Assembly: GCF_005234135.1 (NCBI RefSeq)
Contig: NZ_CP039964.1
Coordinates: forward strand, 62,001 to 126,000
Direction: 5' to 3'
DNA length: 64,000 bases
Source: Pseudorhodobacter turbinis
GTDB lineage: Bacteria > Pseudomonadota > Alphaproteobacteria > Rhodobacterales > Rhodobacteraceae
This document shows, one piece after another, positions 18,352 through 28,315 of this stretch. Below the pieces are notes generated by a model, which saw nothing but the letters and a program-made list of their open reading frames with translations, searched no databases and was not told the origin of the DNA. The translations under genes and the position numbers were made by a program. The number at the start of each line of letters is the position of its first letter. Positions within the stretch are counted from its first letter, which is position 1.

Positions 18352-18365
18352 CCGTATAAATACGG
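18352..18365. promoter_or_regulatory. Inverted repeat between M20 gene and PAS-LuxR gene, candidate operator
   Basis: CCGTA-TAAA-TACGG is a perfect dyad, nine bases before the GTG of the PAS-LuxR gene and about 60 bases from the M20 start. The position fits autoregulation and control of the divergent gene. Confidence 0.5.
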
Positions 18366-18374
18366 AGTACCGGG

Positions 18375-18932
18375 GTGGATGGCGATCTAAATCTTATTGA
18401 GCAGGCATTCGACGCGGCACCGATCGGCATCGCCGTGTCGTCCCATCGCGTGCTGACCGTGTGCAACACGTCGTTTGCCGAGATGTTGGGCTATGCGCGC
18501 AGTGACCTTTTGGGCCAGTCCTTCAGCATCCTTTACCCCAGCCATGCGGAATTTGACCGTGTCCGCAATATTGGCCTTAGAGCGATGGAAGAACACAGCA
18601 TCTACAACGATGAACGCATGATGCAGCGCAAGGATGGCGTGCGCATCTGGTGCCGGTTTAGTGCGCGAACATTGACGCCGAATGATCCGCTTGCCCATCT
18701 TGTAATGAGCTTTTCGCAAATCCGTGATCAACTGGATGGGGTGCAGTTAACCAAACGAGAACGCGAGGTGCTGAGCGGGTTGAGCCGGGGTCAAACGAGC
18801 AAAGAGATCGGGAGGGAGAAGGGGTTATCCCCGCGGACCATCGAAGATGTCCGGGCGCGGCTGTTGCGCAAGTTCGGAGTGAAGAGCACATCAGAGTTGC
18901 TGGGCCGGATGAGCTATGGGACTATCACATAA
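18375..18932 (+). CDS. PAS-domain LuxR-family transcriptional regulator
   Basis: This is a 185-residue regulator. Residues ~8-115 form a PAS sensor fold (FDAAPIGIAVSSHRVLTVCNTSFAEMLGYARSDLLG), a type that senses small ligands or redox state. Residues ~120-180 form a LuxR HTH (LTKREREVLSGLSRGQTSKEIGREKGLSPRTIEDVRARLLRKFG). The start is a GTG at 18375 preceded by GGAG-type sequence; no ATG fits better. It is divergent from the M20 deacylase and followed by a bidirectional terminator. Confidence 0.85.
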   Translation: MDGDLNLIEQAFDAAPIGIAVSSHRVLTVCNTSFAEMLGYARSDLLGQSFSILYPSHAEFDRVRNIGLRAMEEHSIYNDERMMQRKDGVRIWCRFSARTLTPNDPLAHLVMSFSQIRDQLDGVQLTKREREVLSGLSRGQTSKEIGREKGLSPRTIEDVRARLLRKFGVKSTSELLGRMSYGTIT

Positions 18933-19073
18933 ACAGTTTCGTCCCAATTATTCACCTAACTCAAGCCAAGCGCCATTTGGTTTTAGCGGCTCTGCAAACT
19001 CCTGAAATTAGTGCCTAGATCAGTCGGAAGCTGACTGTTCGAACCCTGTGGGCCATCCTGCCAAACGCCAAAA

Positions 19074-19112
19074 GATTGCGACAGAACCAGTGTCTGTCGC
19101 AATCGCTGTTTT
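19074..19112. terminator. Bidirectional intrinsic terminator
   Basis: A perfect 11-bp stem, GATTGCGACAG (19074-19084) with CTGTCGCAATC (19094-19104), is followed on the plus strand by GCTGTTTT and on the minus strand by CTTTT. It sits between two convergent genes (PAS-LuxR and aldehyde dehydrogenase). Confidence 0.85.
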
Positions 19113-19136
19113 AGCCTTCAAACTTCTGCGGTCGGT

Positions 19137-20591
19137 CTATCCGTGATATGCCGCGACGGTTTTGAGCGTGGTAAAGCCATAAAGGGCTTCGAAACCTTTT
19201 TCACGCCCGTGCCCCGACAGGCCCGTTCCGCCAAATGGCAATTCCACTCCGCCCGCAGCGCCGTAGTTGTTAAGAAACACCTGACCCGCACGCAGCACCT
19301 TGGCCAGACGCATTTGGCGTGCGCCATCGCGCGACCAGACCGAAGCGACCAGCCCAAAATCCGTGCCGTTTGCAATTGCGACCGCTTCAGCCTCGTCATC
19401 AAACGGGATGACCACCTGCACAGGGCCAAATATCTCTTGCTGGGCCAGCGCGTGATCGGGCGGGACATCGACAAAGAGCGTGGGCCGCACATAGGCTCCG
19501 CCCGCAGGCGTGCCCGCTACGATTTCTCCTTGTGCCGCGATTTTCAGGTCGTTGCCCTTGGCGATGAAACCTTCGACGATTTCCTTTTGACGAACCGATA
19601 CAACCGGCCCCACATCCAGATCCGACAGCGCCGGACCGCAGCGCAGTTTTGTGTACCCTTCGGCCATGCGGCGCACGACCTCTTCGTAAACGCCTCGCTG
19701 CACAAGGATGCGCGAGGACGCGGAACAGGTCTGGCCCGCATTCTGAATGCCTGCGTTCACCAAAAACGGCAATGCCGCGTCCAGATCGGCATCGTCAAAC
19801 ACCAGTTGCGGGGATTTGCCCCCCAGTTCCAGCGTTACCGGAATGACGTTTTCCGAGGCCGTCCGCTGGATCATTTTACCAACGCCAACCGACCCGGTGA
19901 ACGACACGTGATGCACGCCGCGATGTTCTGTCAGCGCGGCACCGGCTTCGGCACCCAGCCCCGGCACCACGTTCAGCGCCCCGGCAGGCAGGCCTGCACG
20001 GCGCGCGATTTCGCCAAAGGCAATGGCGGTCAGGCAGGCTTCTTCTGCGGGTTTTAGAACACAGGCGTTTCCAGTCGCAAGCGCCGCCCCAATGGAGCGA
20101 CCGATGATCTGCATCGGATAGTTCCACGGGATGATATGCCCCGTCACCCCATGCGGTTCACGCAGGGTATAAACGGTATAGCCTTCCAGAAAGGGGATTG
20201 TCTGGCCGTGCAGCTTGTCCGCCGCACCGGCGTAAAATTCCATGTAACGCGCAAGCGCGACCACGTCGGCCCGCGCCTGTTTTAGCGGCTTGCCAACGTC
20301 CCTTGCCTCAAGATTGGCCAGCTCGTCGGCGTTTTCCAGCACAAGTGCGCCGATCTTTTGCATGATCCGGCCCCGTTCGGGCGCAGTCATCTTGCCCCAC
20401 TCCCCCGAAAGGGCCTTTTCGGCGGCAACAACGGCGCGGTCGATATCAACCGCGTTCCCGCGTGCGATATGACACAACTCGGACCCGTCGGACGGATTCT
20501 TGACTGCGATCGTCTGACCGGAGGCGCTTGCCACCCATTCGCCGTCAATAAAGCAAAGCGCGGGGTCTATATTGAGAGGTTTAACTGTCAT
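19137..20591 (-). CDS. NAD(P)-dependent aldehyde dehydrogenase
   Basis: This 484-residue cytoplasmic enzyme oxidises an aldehyde to the acid with NAD(P). Catalytic Cys289 lies in [11 protein letters not shown], the general-base Glu255 in LELGGKSP, Asn157 in PWNYP and the cofactor loop in FTGSVGVGK. Its length is normal for the family. The substrate is not readable. Its start overlaps the stop of the upstream LeuB-like gene (ATGA), so the two are one operon and likely consecutive steps, expressed with the LysR gene further upstream. Confidence 0.92.
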   Translation of the reverse strand: MTVKPLNIDPALCFIDGEWVASASGQTIAVKNPSDGSELCHIARGNAVDIDRAVVAAEKALSGEWGKMTAPERGRIMQKIGALVLENADELANLEARDVGKPLKQARADVVALARYMEFYAGAADKLHGQTIPFLEGYTVYTLREPHGVTGHIIPWNYPMQIIGRSIGAALATGNACVLKPAEEACLTAIAFGEIARRAGLPAGALNVVPGLGAEAGAALTEHRGVHHVSFTGSVGVGKMIQRTASENVIPVTLELGGKSPQLVFDDADLDAALPFLVNAGIQNAGQTCSASSRILVQRGVYEEVVRRMAEGYTKLRCGPALSDLDVGPVVSVRQKEIVEGFIAKGNDLKIAAQGEIVAGTPAGGAYVRPTLFVDVPPDHALAQQEIFGPVQVVIPFDDEAEAVAIANGTDFGLVASVWSRDGARQMRLAKVLRAGQVFLNNYGAAGGVELPFGGTGLSGHGREKGFEALYGFTTLKTVAAYHG

Positions 20592-21703
20592 GAGGTTTCC
20601 GAAATTGCGTCGAGCGAGGCCAGAATGGCGTCACCCATTTGCGTGGTTGTGGCAGCGGATTTTCCGTCAGCCTGAAGTAGATCTGCCGTGCGGATGCCAT
20701 TTTCCAGCACCGCGTTAATCGCGTTTTCCAGCAAGATGCAATCGTCGGGGCGGTTGAAAGAATGGCGCAGCGCCATCGCAAAGCTAAGGATGCCCGCAAT
20801 CGGGTTTGCCTTGCCCTGTCCCGCGATATCAGGGGCCGAGCCATGTACAGGCTCGTAAAGCGCCGGCACCTTGCCGTCTTTATCTTTTGCACCAAGAGAC
20901 GCAGAAGGCAGCATCCCAAGCGAACCTGTCAACATCGCAGCCACATCACTCAGCACATCGCCGAACATATTGTCGGTCACGATGACGTCGAATTGTTTGG
21001 GATTGCGCACCAGCTGCATGCCGCCGTTGTCCGCATACATATGCGTCAGCGCAACATCAGGGTATTCTGCATCTCCGATCCGCTGCACCACATCGCGCCA
21101 TAGCTTGCCAGACTCCATCACGTTGGCCTTTTCCATCGAGCAGAGCTTGCTATTGCGTTGGCGGGCCAGATCGAACGCGGCGCGGGCGACACGGGAGATC
21201 TCTTCTGTGGTATAGCTTTGCGTGTTGATGCCGATGTGGCCACTTTCGTGATCGAAAATGCCGCGCGGTTCGCCAAAATACAAACCACTGGTCAATTCGC
21301 GCACAATCATCAGATCAAGACCGGAAATCACATCAGGCTTCAACGTGGAGGCATCGATCAGCGCGTCAAAACAGACGGCAGGGCGCAGGTTGGCAAACAG
21401 CACAAGGTCTTTTCGCAGACGCAGCAGCCCTTGTTCGGGTTTCAGATGAAATGGTAATTCGTCATATTTCGTACCGCCCACCGCGCCCACAAAAATCGCG
21501 TCGCAGCTATGGGCCAACTCTACCGCGGCATCCGATATCGGCTTGCCATATCGATCATAGGCACAGCCCCCGATCAGATCTTCGCAGATGTCAAAAGTGA
21601 TGCCACGGCGTTCGCCGAACCATTCGATGACCCGCATGACCTGTGTCATGATCTCTGGCCCAATGCCATCGCCGGGCAATACCAAAATTTTGAAAGTAGC
21701 CAA
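20588..21703 (-). CDS. leuB: 3-isopropylmalate dehydrogenase family protein (LeuB-like)
   Basis: This is a 371-residue beta-decarboxylating dehydrogenase. Visible motifs are [10 protein letters not shown] at the N-terminus, [23 protein letters not shown], the catalytic-Lys segment [11 protein letters not shown], metal-binding [22 protein letters not shown] and [12 protein letters not shown]. All match LeuB rather than tartrate or isocitrate dehydrogenase. It is not accompanied by leuC/leuD but by an aldehyde dehydrogenase and a LysR gene, so it may be a catabolic paralogue acting on another 2-hydroxy acid rather than the leucine enzyme. The symbol is given by family resemblance. Confidence 0.8.
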   Translation of the reverse strand: MATFKILVLPGDGIGPEIMTQVMRVIEWFGERRGITFDICEDLIGGCAYDRYGKPISDAAVELAHSCDAIFVGAVGGTKYDELPFHLKPEQGLLRLRKDLVLFANLRPAVCFDALIDASTLKPDVISGLDLMIVRELTSGLYFGEPRGIFDHESGHIGINTQSYTTEEISRVARAAFDLARQRNSKLCSMEKANVMESGKLWRDVVQRIGDAEYPDVALTHMYADNGGMQLVRNPKQFDVIVTDNMFGDVLSDVAAMLTGSLGMLPSASLGAKDKDGKVPALYEPVHGSAPDIAGQGKANPIAGILSFAMALRHSFNRPDDCILLENAINAVLENGIRTADLLQADGKSAATTTQMGDAILASLDAISETS

Positions 21704-21807
21704 GAATACGTCCCCCGAAACAAGTTGCCTGATCTTAGGCGATGGCGCAAAGTGAGTGGAGTCGGATTTCCTTAGCTGGCATTCAGAATTTCTGATGCCC
21801 GCAAAAT

Positions 21808-22713
21808 CTATTGGGCCTTATAGTACCGTTTAAGGTCCAATCGCACCATATCCATAAGCGTTTCCGAATACCTGTGCGGTGCTGAGCCTTTCAGCGTCAT
21901 AATGCCAAGCCATCTGCGCGCGCGCGGATGGTCAATCCTGACAATTCGCATTCCGTCAGGAGGCACCGTCGGCACCGCAATGCCGGGCAGGATCGCGATT
22001 CCCAAACCGCCGGTCGCAAGCGCAAGTGCCGTTTGCGCGGTATGGACTTCGTATTGCACATTCAGCGCCTGCGCTTCACCAGCAAGGATTTCTTCGGTCA
22101 GGGACCGTATCGCGGTTTGCTTGTCCAGCATGATAACGGGGGTATCGCACAAATCCTTTAACGCCAGCACGGGATGCCCGGGATCAAAATTCTGCGGGAT
22201 AAAAGCGACAAGCGGGTCTTCCGCGACGGCTTCGAATAGAATGTCGGTCTGGTCGGGCAATTCCGGCCCGACATAGAATTCAACCATCTGATCCTTTAAA
22301 AACTTGACTGATGCGCGGGGTGACACCTCAATGACGCTAACGGCACTGTTCGGAAACCGCTTTTTGAAGTCGACCAAAATGTCTGGCAGCCGCGTCGCCG
22401 CCAGCGTCGGGGCGCAGGCCAGCCGGATGTTGCCGTTGCGTGCGGCCGCAATCCGCCCCAGCCGCTCCAGCCCGATTTCCACCGTTCCGATGGCGTTATG
22501 TGCCGTGTCATACAGGATTTGACCTTCGGGGGTCAGCACAACGCCTTGTTGTGTGCGCAAGAACAGCGCCATCCCGATCTGCGCCTCGATCTCTTTGATC
22601 TGCATGCTGACAGCAGACGGCGACCTGTTGGTTATTTCAGCCGCGCGCGTGAAGCTGCGTTGCTCTGCCGCAACCAGAAACACATTTATCAGCTTGAGAT
22701 TAATTTGGATCAT
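21808..22713 (-). CDS. LysR-family transcriptional regulator
   Basis: This is a 301-residue regulator. The N-terminal winged HTH is [43 protein letters not shown]. The C-terminal effector-binding domain begins around residue 90 ([28 protein letters not shown]). It is upstream of, and co-directional with, leuB-like and aldehyde dehydrogenase genes (104-bp gap) and divergent from the hydroxyacid dehydrogenase at 22994, so it probably controls one or both. The inducer is unknown. Confidence 0.92.
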   Translation of the reverse strand: MIQINLKLINVFLVAAEQRSFTRAAEITNRSPSAVSMQIKEIEAQIGMALFLRTQQGVVLTPEGQILYDTAHNAIGTVEIGLERLGRIAAARNGNIRLACAPTLAATRLPDILVDFKKRFPNSAVSVIEVSPRASVKFLKDQMVEFYVGPELPDQTDILFEAVAEDPLVAFIPQNFDPGHPVLALKDLCDTPVIMLDKQTAIRSLTEEILAGEAQALNVQYEVHTAQTALALATGGLGIAILPGIAVPTVPPDGMRIVRIDHPRARRWLGIMTLKGSAPHRYSETLMDMVRLDLKRYYKAQ

Positions 22714-22993
22714 TGGACCTCATGCGCGTTACGCCCTTCATATCCAGATGTGCAACGCATCTTCTACGCATGCAAGGCTTGGTGTATCGAAACAAAAAGG
22801 TCAACTATCGTCACCGAAATATCAGCAACCATGACCTGATAGTTGGTCGTTGAATCAGAAAAACTGAACACCATGTCAGGAAAATCCGATTGCAACCGCA
22901 GGATTCAATGGGATTGTGTGCGAAACGCCCGTTAAGGCAGGTATCGTCTGCCTGTGGTTCAGACAGGCGACGCGATTGAAGGAGGAGGATCAC

Positions 22994-23869
22994 ATGAATG
23001 TAGGTATTATCGGTGTTGGCCTGATGGGCCACGGTATTGCACGCAATGTGCTGCGGCGCGGGGATTTTCAGCTGAGCTTTCTTGATCATCCCGGCAACCA
23101 GCCGACCGATGAACTGCTTGGCCTTGGCGCACAGGCGCTGGACACATCAGCCAAAGTGGCGGCAGCGTCGGATGTGGTAATCCTGTGCGTCACAGGCTCG
23201 CCTCAGGTCGAAGCCATTTTGACCGGGCCGGACGGCGTGATTTCTGGCTTGCGCAAGGGGACCGTTGTCGTCGATTGTTCAACCGCACTTCCCGCCTCGA
23301 CGCTTGCCATGGCAAAGGCAGTCAAGGCAGCGGGTGGTGAATTTATTGATGCCCCGATGACCCGTACCGCCAAATTCGCCCATGAAGGCAAATTGAATTT
23401 GCTGATCGGGGGCGATCTTGCCGTGTTGGAACGCGTGCGCCCGATACTGGCATCCTTCACCGAAGCCGTCGTGCATGTGGGCGGCATCAGCGCGGGGCAC
23501 CGTATGAAACTGCTGCACAACTACGTCTCGGTCGGCTTTATGTCTCTGCTGGCCGAAGCAGCGGCACAATCGGCCGATGCGGGGATTGATCCGCAATCCT
23601 TTGTGGACGTGCTGGCAGGTGGTGGCGGGGCCAGCATCGCGTTGGACCGTTTGGCACCGTTCATCACCGATGGAAGTCGTGACGCGTTGCCCTTTGCCAT
23701 CAGTAATGCATTGAAGGATATTGACTATTTTCGCACCATGTCGACCGAGGCCGGTGCGCAGCACACAATTGCCGATGGTGTGTACCACGCCCTGTCAGAC
23801 GTCGTGGACAGCGGCGCGGGTGAAGCCTATCTGCCCGAACTTGTGCGCGTTTTCCGTAAAGATGTTTAA
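22994..23869 (+). CDS. NAD-binding beta-hydroxyacid dehydrogenase (3-hydroxyisobutyrate dehydrogenase family)
   Basis: This 291-residue enzyme oxidises a short beta-hydroxyacid with NAD(P). The Rossmann motif is at residues 5-13 (IIGVGLMGHG), the substrate-binding segment is FIDAPMTRTAKFAHEGKLNLLIGG, and the catalytic lysine is in GHRMKLLHNYVS. I chose the ATG at 22994 because a strong SD (GGAGGAGG) precedes it by five bases; an upstream in-frame start at 22916 lacks one. The gene is divergent from the LysR gene. The exact substrate (hydroxyisobutyrate, tartronate semialdehyde or other) cannot be fixed. Confidence 0.88.
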   Translation: MNVGIIGVGLMGHGIARNVLRRGDFQLSFLDHPGNQPTDELLGLGAQALDTSAKVAAASDVVILCVTGSPQVEAILTGPDGVISGLRKGTVVVDCSTALPASTLAMAKAVKAAGGEFIDAPMTRTAKFAHEGKLNLLIGGDLAVLERVRPILASFTEAVVHVGGISAGHRMKLLHNYVSVGFMSLLAEAAAQSADAGIDPQSFVDVLAGGGGASIALDRLAPFITDGSRDALPFAISNALKDIDYFRTMSTEAGAQHTIADGVYHALSDVVDSGAGEAYLPELVRVFRKDV

Positions 23870-24189
23870 GACACTTCACCGGATCGCGTGCCTTCGTGCC
23901 GAGGCCCTGCAAGCGGCGTTATGTTGCCTGCCCACTGATGCATGTCACGGGCTTGTTCACCAGTCGGTCGCCGGTGCCCGCTGGATGGGCGGTCGAAACC
24001 ACCGCATTCCCGCTGCCGCATTATGGCGCTTGGTCAGCGGCCAACATTTCAATGCCCTGAACTACCGAGTGCTACGTTTATGGTAGCCCTTTGTACTCAA
24101 AATATATACTTCCATTTCATTCGTTCACTATGATTACGATAGTGAATTATCAGATCACATGGCTCACCTCCTCCAACAGGGATATCAAG
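23870..24189. other. Intergenic region before the ABC importer, no gene
   Basis: No coding frame or RNA gene is supported. The last 130 bases are AT-rich and probably hold the importer promoter. A possible SD (CAGGGA) precedes the ATG at 24190. Confidence 0.5.
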
Positions 24190-25683
24190 ATGACCAAACA
24201 TTCCAAACTTTTAAAGGGCATCTGCCTCGCCGTTCTTTTGTCGGGCACTGCGCCTGCGTTTGCGCAGGACGCGAATGCAGTGACTTTCGTGCAAGCAGTC
24301 GAACCACAGGGCCTTGACCCAACTGTCTCCTCGCCGGTGGCGGCGGGTCAAGTCACTTGGCAAAACGTATTTGAGGGCCTTGTTGCAATCGACAACGGTG
24401 GGCATATTGTGCCGCAACTGGCGACGGAATGGACAGTCTCGGAAGATGGGCTCAGCTACACCTTCACACTGCGAGAAGGTGTAACATTTCAAAATGGCGT
24501 GCCCTTTAATGCCGAAACCGCAAAATTCACCCTTGAGCGCATCATCGGAGAGAATTCGACCAACGGCCAAAAGGCAAACTACACCGCCATTTCCTCGATT
24601 GGGGCGCCCGACGCAAGCACGCTGGTTTTGACGCTGTCCGCGCGCCGCGCCGATCTTTTGTACTGGCTCGGCTATCCGGCTGCGGTGATGGTGGAACCGT
24701 CCTCAGCTGAAAACAATGGCACTGAGCCTGTGGGCACCGGCCCTTATAAGGTCAGCGAATGGCGCAAGGGTGACCGCGTAATCATGTCAACGTGGGACGG
24801 CTATTGGGGTGAAACACCTGCGATGACCACCGTCACTGCGCGCTTTATTGGCGATGCGCAGGCACAAGCAGCAGCGCTTCAATCGGGCCAGGTCGACATT
24901 GTCGGCGATCTTGGCGCGCCTGAACTCTTCAAACAATTTGCCGATGACAACAGGTTCACGACGGTCGCGGGCTCCGGCGAAATGGAGATCGTTGCGGGTA
25001 TGAACAACGCAAAGCCACCGTTTGACGATGTGCGCGTACGACAGGCGTTAATGATGGCGGTGGACCGTCCCAGCCTGATCGCAGCGGTCAGTTCCGGATA
25101 CGGCACGCCGATCGGCTCGCATTTTTCGCCCGCAAACCCGTTCTATGAGGATCTGACCGAGCTGTTCCCTTATGACCCAGAAAAGGCCAAAGCGCTTTTG
25201 GCCGAAGCGGGTCATCCAAACGGCTTTACCTTTGATTTCAAGGTGCCTACACGCCCCTATGCACAGCGATCTGCCGAAATTTTGCAGGCGTTCTTCTCAC
25301 AAATCGGCGTGACGGCAAATATACAAAGCTCTGATTTTCCTGCGGCGTGGATCAAGGATGTATTCAAAGACACCAATTACGACATGACCATCATTGGCCA
25401 TGCAGAGCCGCTCGATATCGGGATCTATTCGCGGGACTCCTATTATTTCAACTACGACAGCCCAGAGTTGAAAGCCGAGGCGGGCGTGATCGCCGCCGCC
25501 GTCAACGAGGATGAACGCGAAGCCGGATACCGCAAAGCACAAGAGATGCTTGCGAACGATTTGCCGGCCTTGTTTCTCTTCTCATATCCCAAGCTCGGCG
25601 TCTGGAAAGCCGGCATTGACGGCGTGTGGGAAAACGGTCCGGTACCCGCAAACGATATGACCGACGTCCGCCGTGCCGAGTAA
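24190..25683 (+). CDS. ABC transporter substrate-binding protein, peptide/nickel family (family 5)
   Basis: This 497-residue periplasmic receptor starts at ATG 24190, giving a clean signal peptide (MTKHSKLLKGICLAVLLSG, cleavage after AFAQ). An upstream in-frame start at 24091 would bury it. Typical family-5 features are EPQGLDPTVSSPVAAGQ, the block GLSYTFTLREGVTFQNGVPF, VGTGPYKVSEWRKGDRV and FDDVRVRQALMMAVDR. It heads a five-gene importer operon. Ligands of this family include di/oligopeptides, opines, glutathione and sugars; here the neighbouring M20 deacylase suggests an N-acyl or peptide-like compound, as inference only. Confidence 0.92.
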   Translation: MTKHSKLLKGICLAVLLSGTAPAFAQDANAVTFVQAVEPQGLDPTVSSPVAAGQVTWQNVFEGLVAIDNGGHIVPQLATEWTVSEDGLSYTFTLREGVTFQNGVPFNAETAKFTLERIIGENSTNGQKANYTAISSIGAPDASTLVLTLSARRADLLYWLGYPAAVMVEPSSAENNGTEPVGTGPYKVSEWRKGDRVIMSTWDGYWGETPAMTTVTARFIGDAQAQAAALQSGQVDIVGDLGAPELFKQFADDNRFTTVAGSGEMEIVAGMNNAKPPFDDVRVRQALMMAVDRPSLIAAVSSGYGTPIGSHFSPANPFYEDLTELFPYDPEKAKALLAEAGHPNGFTFDFKVPTRPYAQRSAEILQAFFSQIGVTANIQSSDFPAAWIKDVFKDTNYDMTIIGHAEPLDIGIYSRDSYYFNYDSPELKAEAGVIAAAVNEDEREAGYRKAQEMLANDLPALFLFSYPKLGVWKAGIDGVWENGPVPANDMTDVRRAE

Positions 25684-25746
25684 TATTCTTCCCTTTCCCG
25701 GCGGCGCGGCCTTGTCCGTGCCGCCGGGCCCATTCCGGTGGACTCA

Positions 25747-26700
25747 ATGACGAAAATTCTCAAGTTTCTCCAACGCATTGCGGGTACGGTGCTGCTACTT
25801 GGCATCACCTCGCTGGTGATCTTTCTCTTGATCGAAGCGGCACCCGGTGATCCCGCCGAGATCATGCTGGGCACCTCCGCCCAACCCGATACACTTGCCG
25901 CATTGCGCACCGAACTTGGTCTGGACCTGCCGTTGATGACGCGCTATTTTGTCTGGCTCGGGGGCGTGTTCACCGGCGATCTTGGCCAATCCTACACTTA
26001 TGGCGTCCCTGTCTCCGGCCTCATCCTTGACCGCTTGGCCGTTACACTTCCATTGACTTTGATGGCCACCTTTCTTGCCGTCGCCATCTCGTTGCCGCTT
26101 GGTGTGTTCGCCGCAGCGCGCCCTGGAAAGGTTGGCGATGGCGTCGCCTCGCTTTTCTCGCAAGTCGGCATTGCGGTGCCGAACTTCTGGATCGGCCTGT
26201 TGTTGATCCTGGCTTTTGCCATCAAGCTGCCGTGGTTTCCCGCTGGCGGTTTCACTGGCTGGAGCGAAGGCTTTGGCTCGGCACTATCAGCGCTGATCCT
26301 GCCGTCTATCGCCCTTGCCATCCCACAAGCTGCGGTTCTGACCCGCGTTACCCGCGCCGCTGTAATTGAGGTGACAAACGAGGATTTCGTTCGAACGGCC
26401 CGCGCCAAGGGCCTTTCGCGGCATCGCGCACTTTGGCTCCATACCGTTCCCAACTCGCTTTTGCCCGTGGTCACCATGCTTGGCTTGCAAATTCCGTTTC
26501 TTATTTCCGGTGCCGTATTGGTCGAGAACGTGTTTAGCCTTCCGGGCATCGGGACGCTCGCCTATCAGGCCTTGTCCCAGCGGGACTTGATTGTTGTACA
26601 AAACGTCGTGCTGCTCTTCGCTGTGATTGTTCTTGCCGTAAACGCCGGAACCGACGCGCTTTATGCCCGCCTTGACCCCAGACTGAGAGCCCGTAAATGA
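25747..26700 (+). CDS. ABC transporter permease, DppB/OppB type
   Basis: This inner-membrane permease has about six transmembrane segments and the EAA loop (VTNEDFVRTARAKGLSRHRALWLHTVPNSLLP) that contacts the ATPase. The ATG at 25747 follows GGTGGA; a GTG at 25738 is the alternative, adding three residues. It is 318 residues, normal for DppB. Its stop overlaps the next permease start. Confidence 0.92.
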   Translation: MTKILKFLQRIAGTVLLLGITSLVIFLLIEAAPGDPAEIMLGTSAQPDTLAALRTELGLDLPLMTRYFVWLGGVFTGDLGQSYTYGVPVSGLILDRLAVTLPLTLMATFLAVAISLPLGVFAAARPGKVGDGVASLFSQVGIAVPNFWIGLLLILAFAIKLPWFPAGGFTGWSEGFGSALSALILPSIALAIPQAAVLTRVTRAAVIEVTNEDFVRTARAKGLSRHRALWLHTVPNSLLPVVTMLGLQIPFLISGAVLVENVFSLPGIGTLAYQALSQRDLIVVQNVVLLFAVIVLAVNAGTDALYARLDPRLRARK

Positions 26701-27515
26701 CAAAATTGCCAAAATCGCTCATTCTTGGCGGCATAATTACCGCGGTCCTCGTCGGAGCGGCACTTGTCAGCCGTGTCTGGACCCCATCTGACCCGACAGG
26801 GATGGATATTATAAACCGCCTCAAGCCTCCCGGAGAGGGCGGCCTTTTGGGCGCCGATCAAATTGGTCGTGATGTCTTGTCCATCATCATGGCTGGTGCA
26901 TGGACCTCTTTGGGGATCGCTATTGTGGCCACGGTGATCGGCGGCGGGATTGGAACTCTGATTGGTGTCATCGCTGCCGCCAAAGGGGGGCGTCTCGAAC
27001 GGATGGTCATGGCATTCAATGGCGTGCTCTTTGCCTTTCCACCCATTCTTTCCGCCATTCTTTTGGGGGCGCTTTTGGGGCCGGGGGCGCTGACTTCAAT
27101 TATCGCCATCGGTGTCTTTATGGTGCCCGTGTTCGCCCGTGTCAGCCGCGGCGCTGCGATTCAGATTTGGGCCCGTGACTACATCAAGGCGGCTCGGATG
27201 GCTGGCAAGAACGATGCGATTATCACCCTTGAGCATGTTTTGCCGAATATCTCGGCGCAAATCATCGTGCAGCTGGCGATCCAGACTGGACTGGGTATTT
27301 TGTCCGAAGCGGGGCTATCGTTTCTTGGCATGGGCGTTTCGCCACCTACGCCAAGCTGGGGGCGCATGCTGGCCGAGAGCCAGACGTACCTCGAATCCGC
27401 GCCGCATCTGGTGCTGGCACCCGGTCTTGCCATAGCACTTGCTGTGCTGGGCTTGAATTTGCTTGGTGACGGGTTGCGCGATCTCACTGACCCACGACGG
27501 GGGCAAGGCTCATGA
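26697..27515 (+). CDS. ABC transporter permease, DppC/OppC type
   Basis: This 272-residue second permease of the importer starts at an ATG overlapping the DppB-type stop (ATGA). It has an N-terminal membrane anchor, the GADQIGRDVLSIIMAGAWTSL segment typical of DppC, and the EAA loop (WARDYIKAARMAGKNDAIITLEHVLPN). It forms the heteromeric channel with the preceding product. Confidence 0.92.
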   Translation: MTKLPKSLILGGIITAVLVGAALVSRVWTPSDPTGMDIINRLKPPGEGGLLGADQIGRDVLSIIMAGAWTSLGIAIVATVIGGGIGTLIGVIAAAKGGRLERMVMAFNGVLFAFPPILSAILLGALLGPGALTSIIAIGVFMVPVFARVSRGAAIQIWARDYIKAARMAGKNDAIITLEHVLPNISAQIIVQLAIQTGLGILSEAGLSFLGMGVSPPTPSWGRMLAESQTYLESAPHLVLAPGLAIALAVLGLNLLGDGLRDLTDPRRGQGS

Positions 27516-28315
27516 TGCTTGATGTCAAAGATCTTCGCGTTTCTTTCCTTCGCGAAAAACTGCCGCCTGCCGAGGTAATCCATGGGGTCAGCTTTTCGCT
27601 TGAACGGGGCGAAACACTTGGCATCGTCGGGGAATCCGGTTCGGGGAAAACGGCGATGTCGCTGGCGATCATAGGATTGTTGGCAAGCACGGCGACGGCG
27701 ACAGGCGAAGTCATGTTCGAAGGCCGCGATCTCCTCAAGATGCCGGAGCCTGATCTGTGCAAGCTGCGCGGGAACCGTATCGGGATGATTTTTCAGGAAC
27801 CGATGACCGCGCTAAATCCGGCGATGCGTGTCGGTGCCCAGATTTCAGAAGGCCTTATCCTCCATAAAGGCCTTAGCAAATCCGAGGGCCGCAAAGAGGC
27901 ATTGCGGCTGTTGGAAATGGTGCAGATACCCCGCGCGGGCCAGATGATTGACAGTTTCCCGCATGAAATGTCCGGCGGCCAACGCCAAAGGGTCGGCATT
28001 GCCATCGCGCTGGCGCTCAAACCCGATCTGCTGATCGCGGATGAGCCGACCACCGCATTGGATGTGACAGTTCAGGCGGAAGTTCTTGATATTCTTGATG
28101 ATCTTGTCACTGATCTGGGGATTTCACTAATCTTGATCTCCCATGATCTGGGCGTGATTGCCCGCATCGCGGACCGCACGTTGGTCATGTTTCGCGGCGA
28201 TGAGATGGAGGAGGGGCCAACCGAGCGTGTTCTGCGTAACCCCAGTCACGAATATACCCGCAAATTGCTTGATGCGATGCCCGCCCGTGTGCGCGCGTCG
28301 CTAAAGGAGGCTTGA
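27512..28315 (+). CDS. ABC transporter ATP-binding protein, DppD type
   Basis: This is a 267-residue ATPase with Walker A GESGSGKT, Q-loop MIFQEPMTALNPAM, signature SGGQRQRVGIAIALALKP, Walker B LLIADEPTTALD and the C-terminal family extension. Its ATG overlaps the permease stop; a second ATG three bases downstream is also possible. It pairs with the next gene product. Confidence 0.93.
   Translation: MMLDVKDLRVSFLREKLPPAEVIHGVSFSLERGETLGIVGESGSGKTAMSLAIIGLLASTATATGEVMFEGRDLLKMPEPDLCKLRGNRIGMIFQEPMTALNPAMRVGAQISEGLILHKGLSKSEGRKEALRLLEMVQIPRAGQMIDSFPHEMSGGQRQRVGIAIALALKPDLLIADEPTTALDVTVQAEVLDILDDLVTDLGISLILISHDLGVIARIADRTLVMFRGDEMEEGPTERVLRNPSHEYTRKLLDAMPARVRASLKEA

Noticed and set aside
19030-19065. 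tRNA-like 3' end (GTTCGAACCC ... CCA)
   Set aside because: The T-stem halves do not pair, there is no acceptor partner upstream, and CCA is not at the right distance.
20588-21703. Tartrate dehydrogenase
   Set aside because: [16 protein letters not shown] and [15 protein letters not shown] match the LeuB type more closely.
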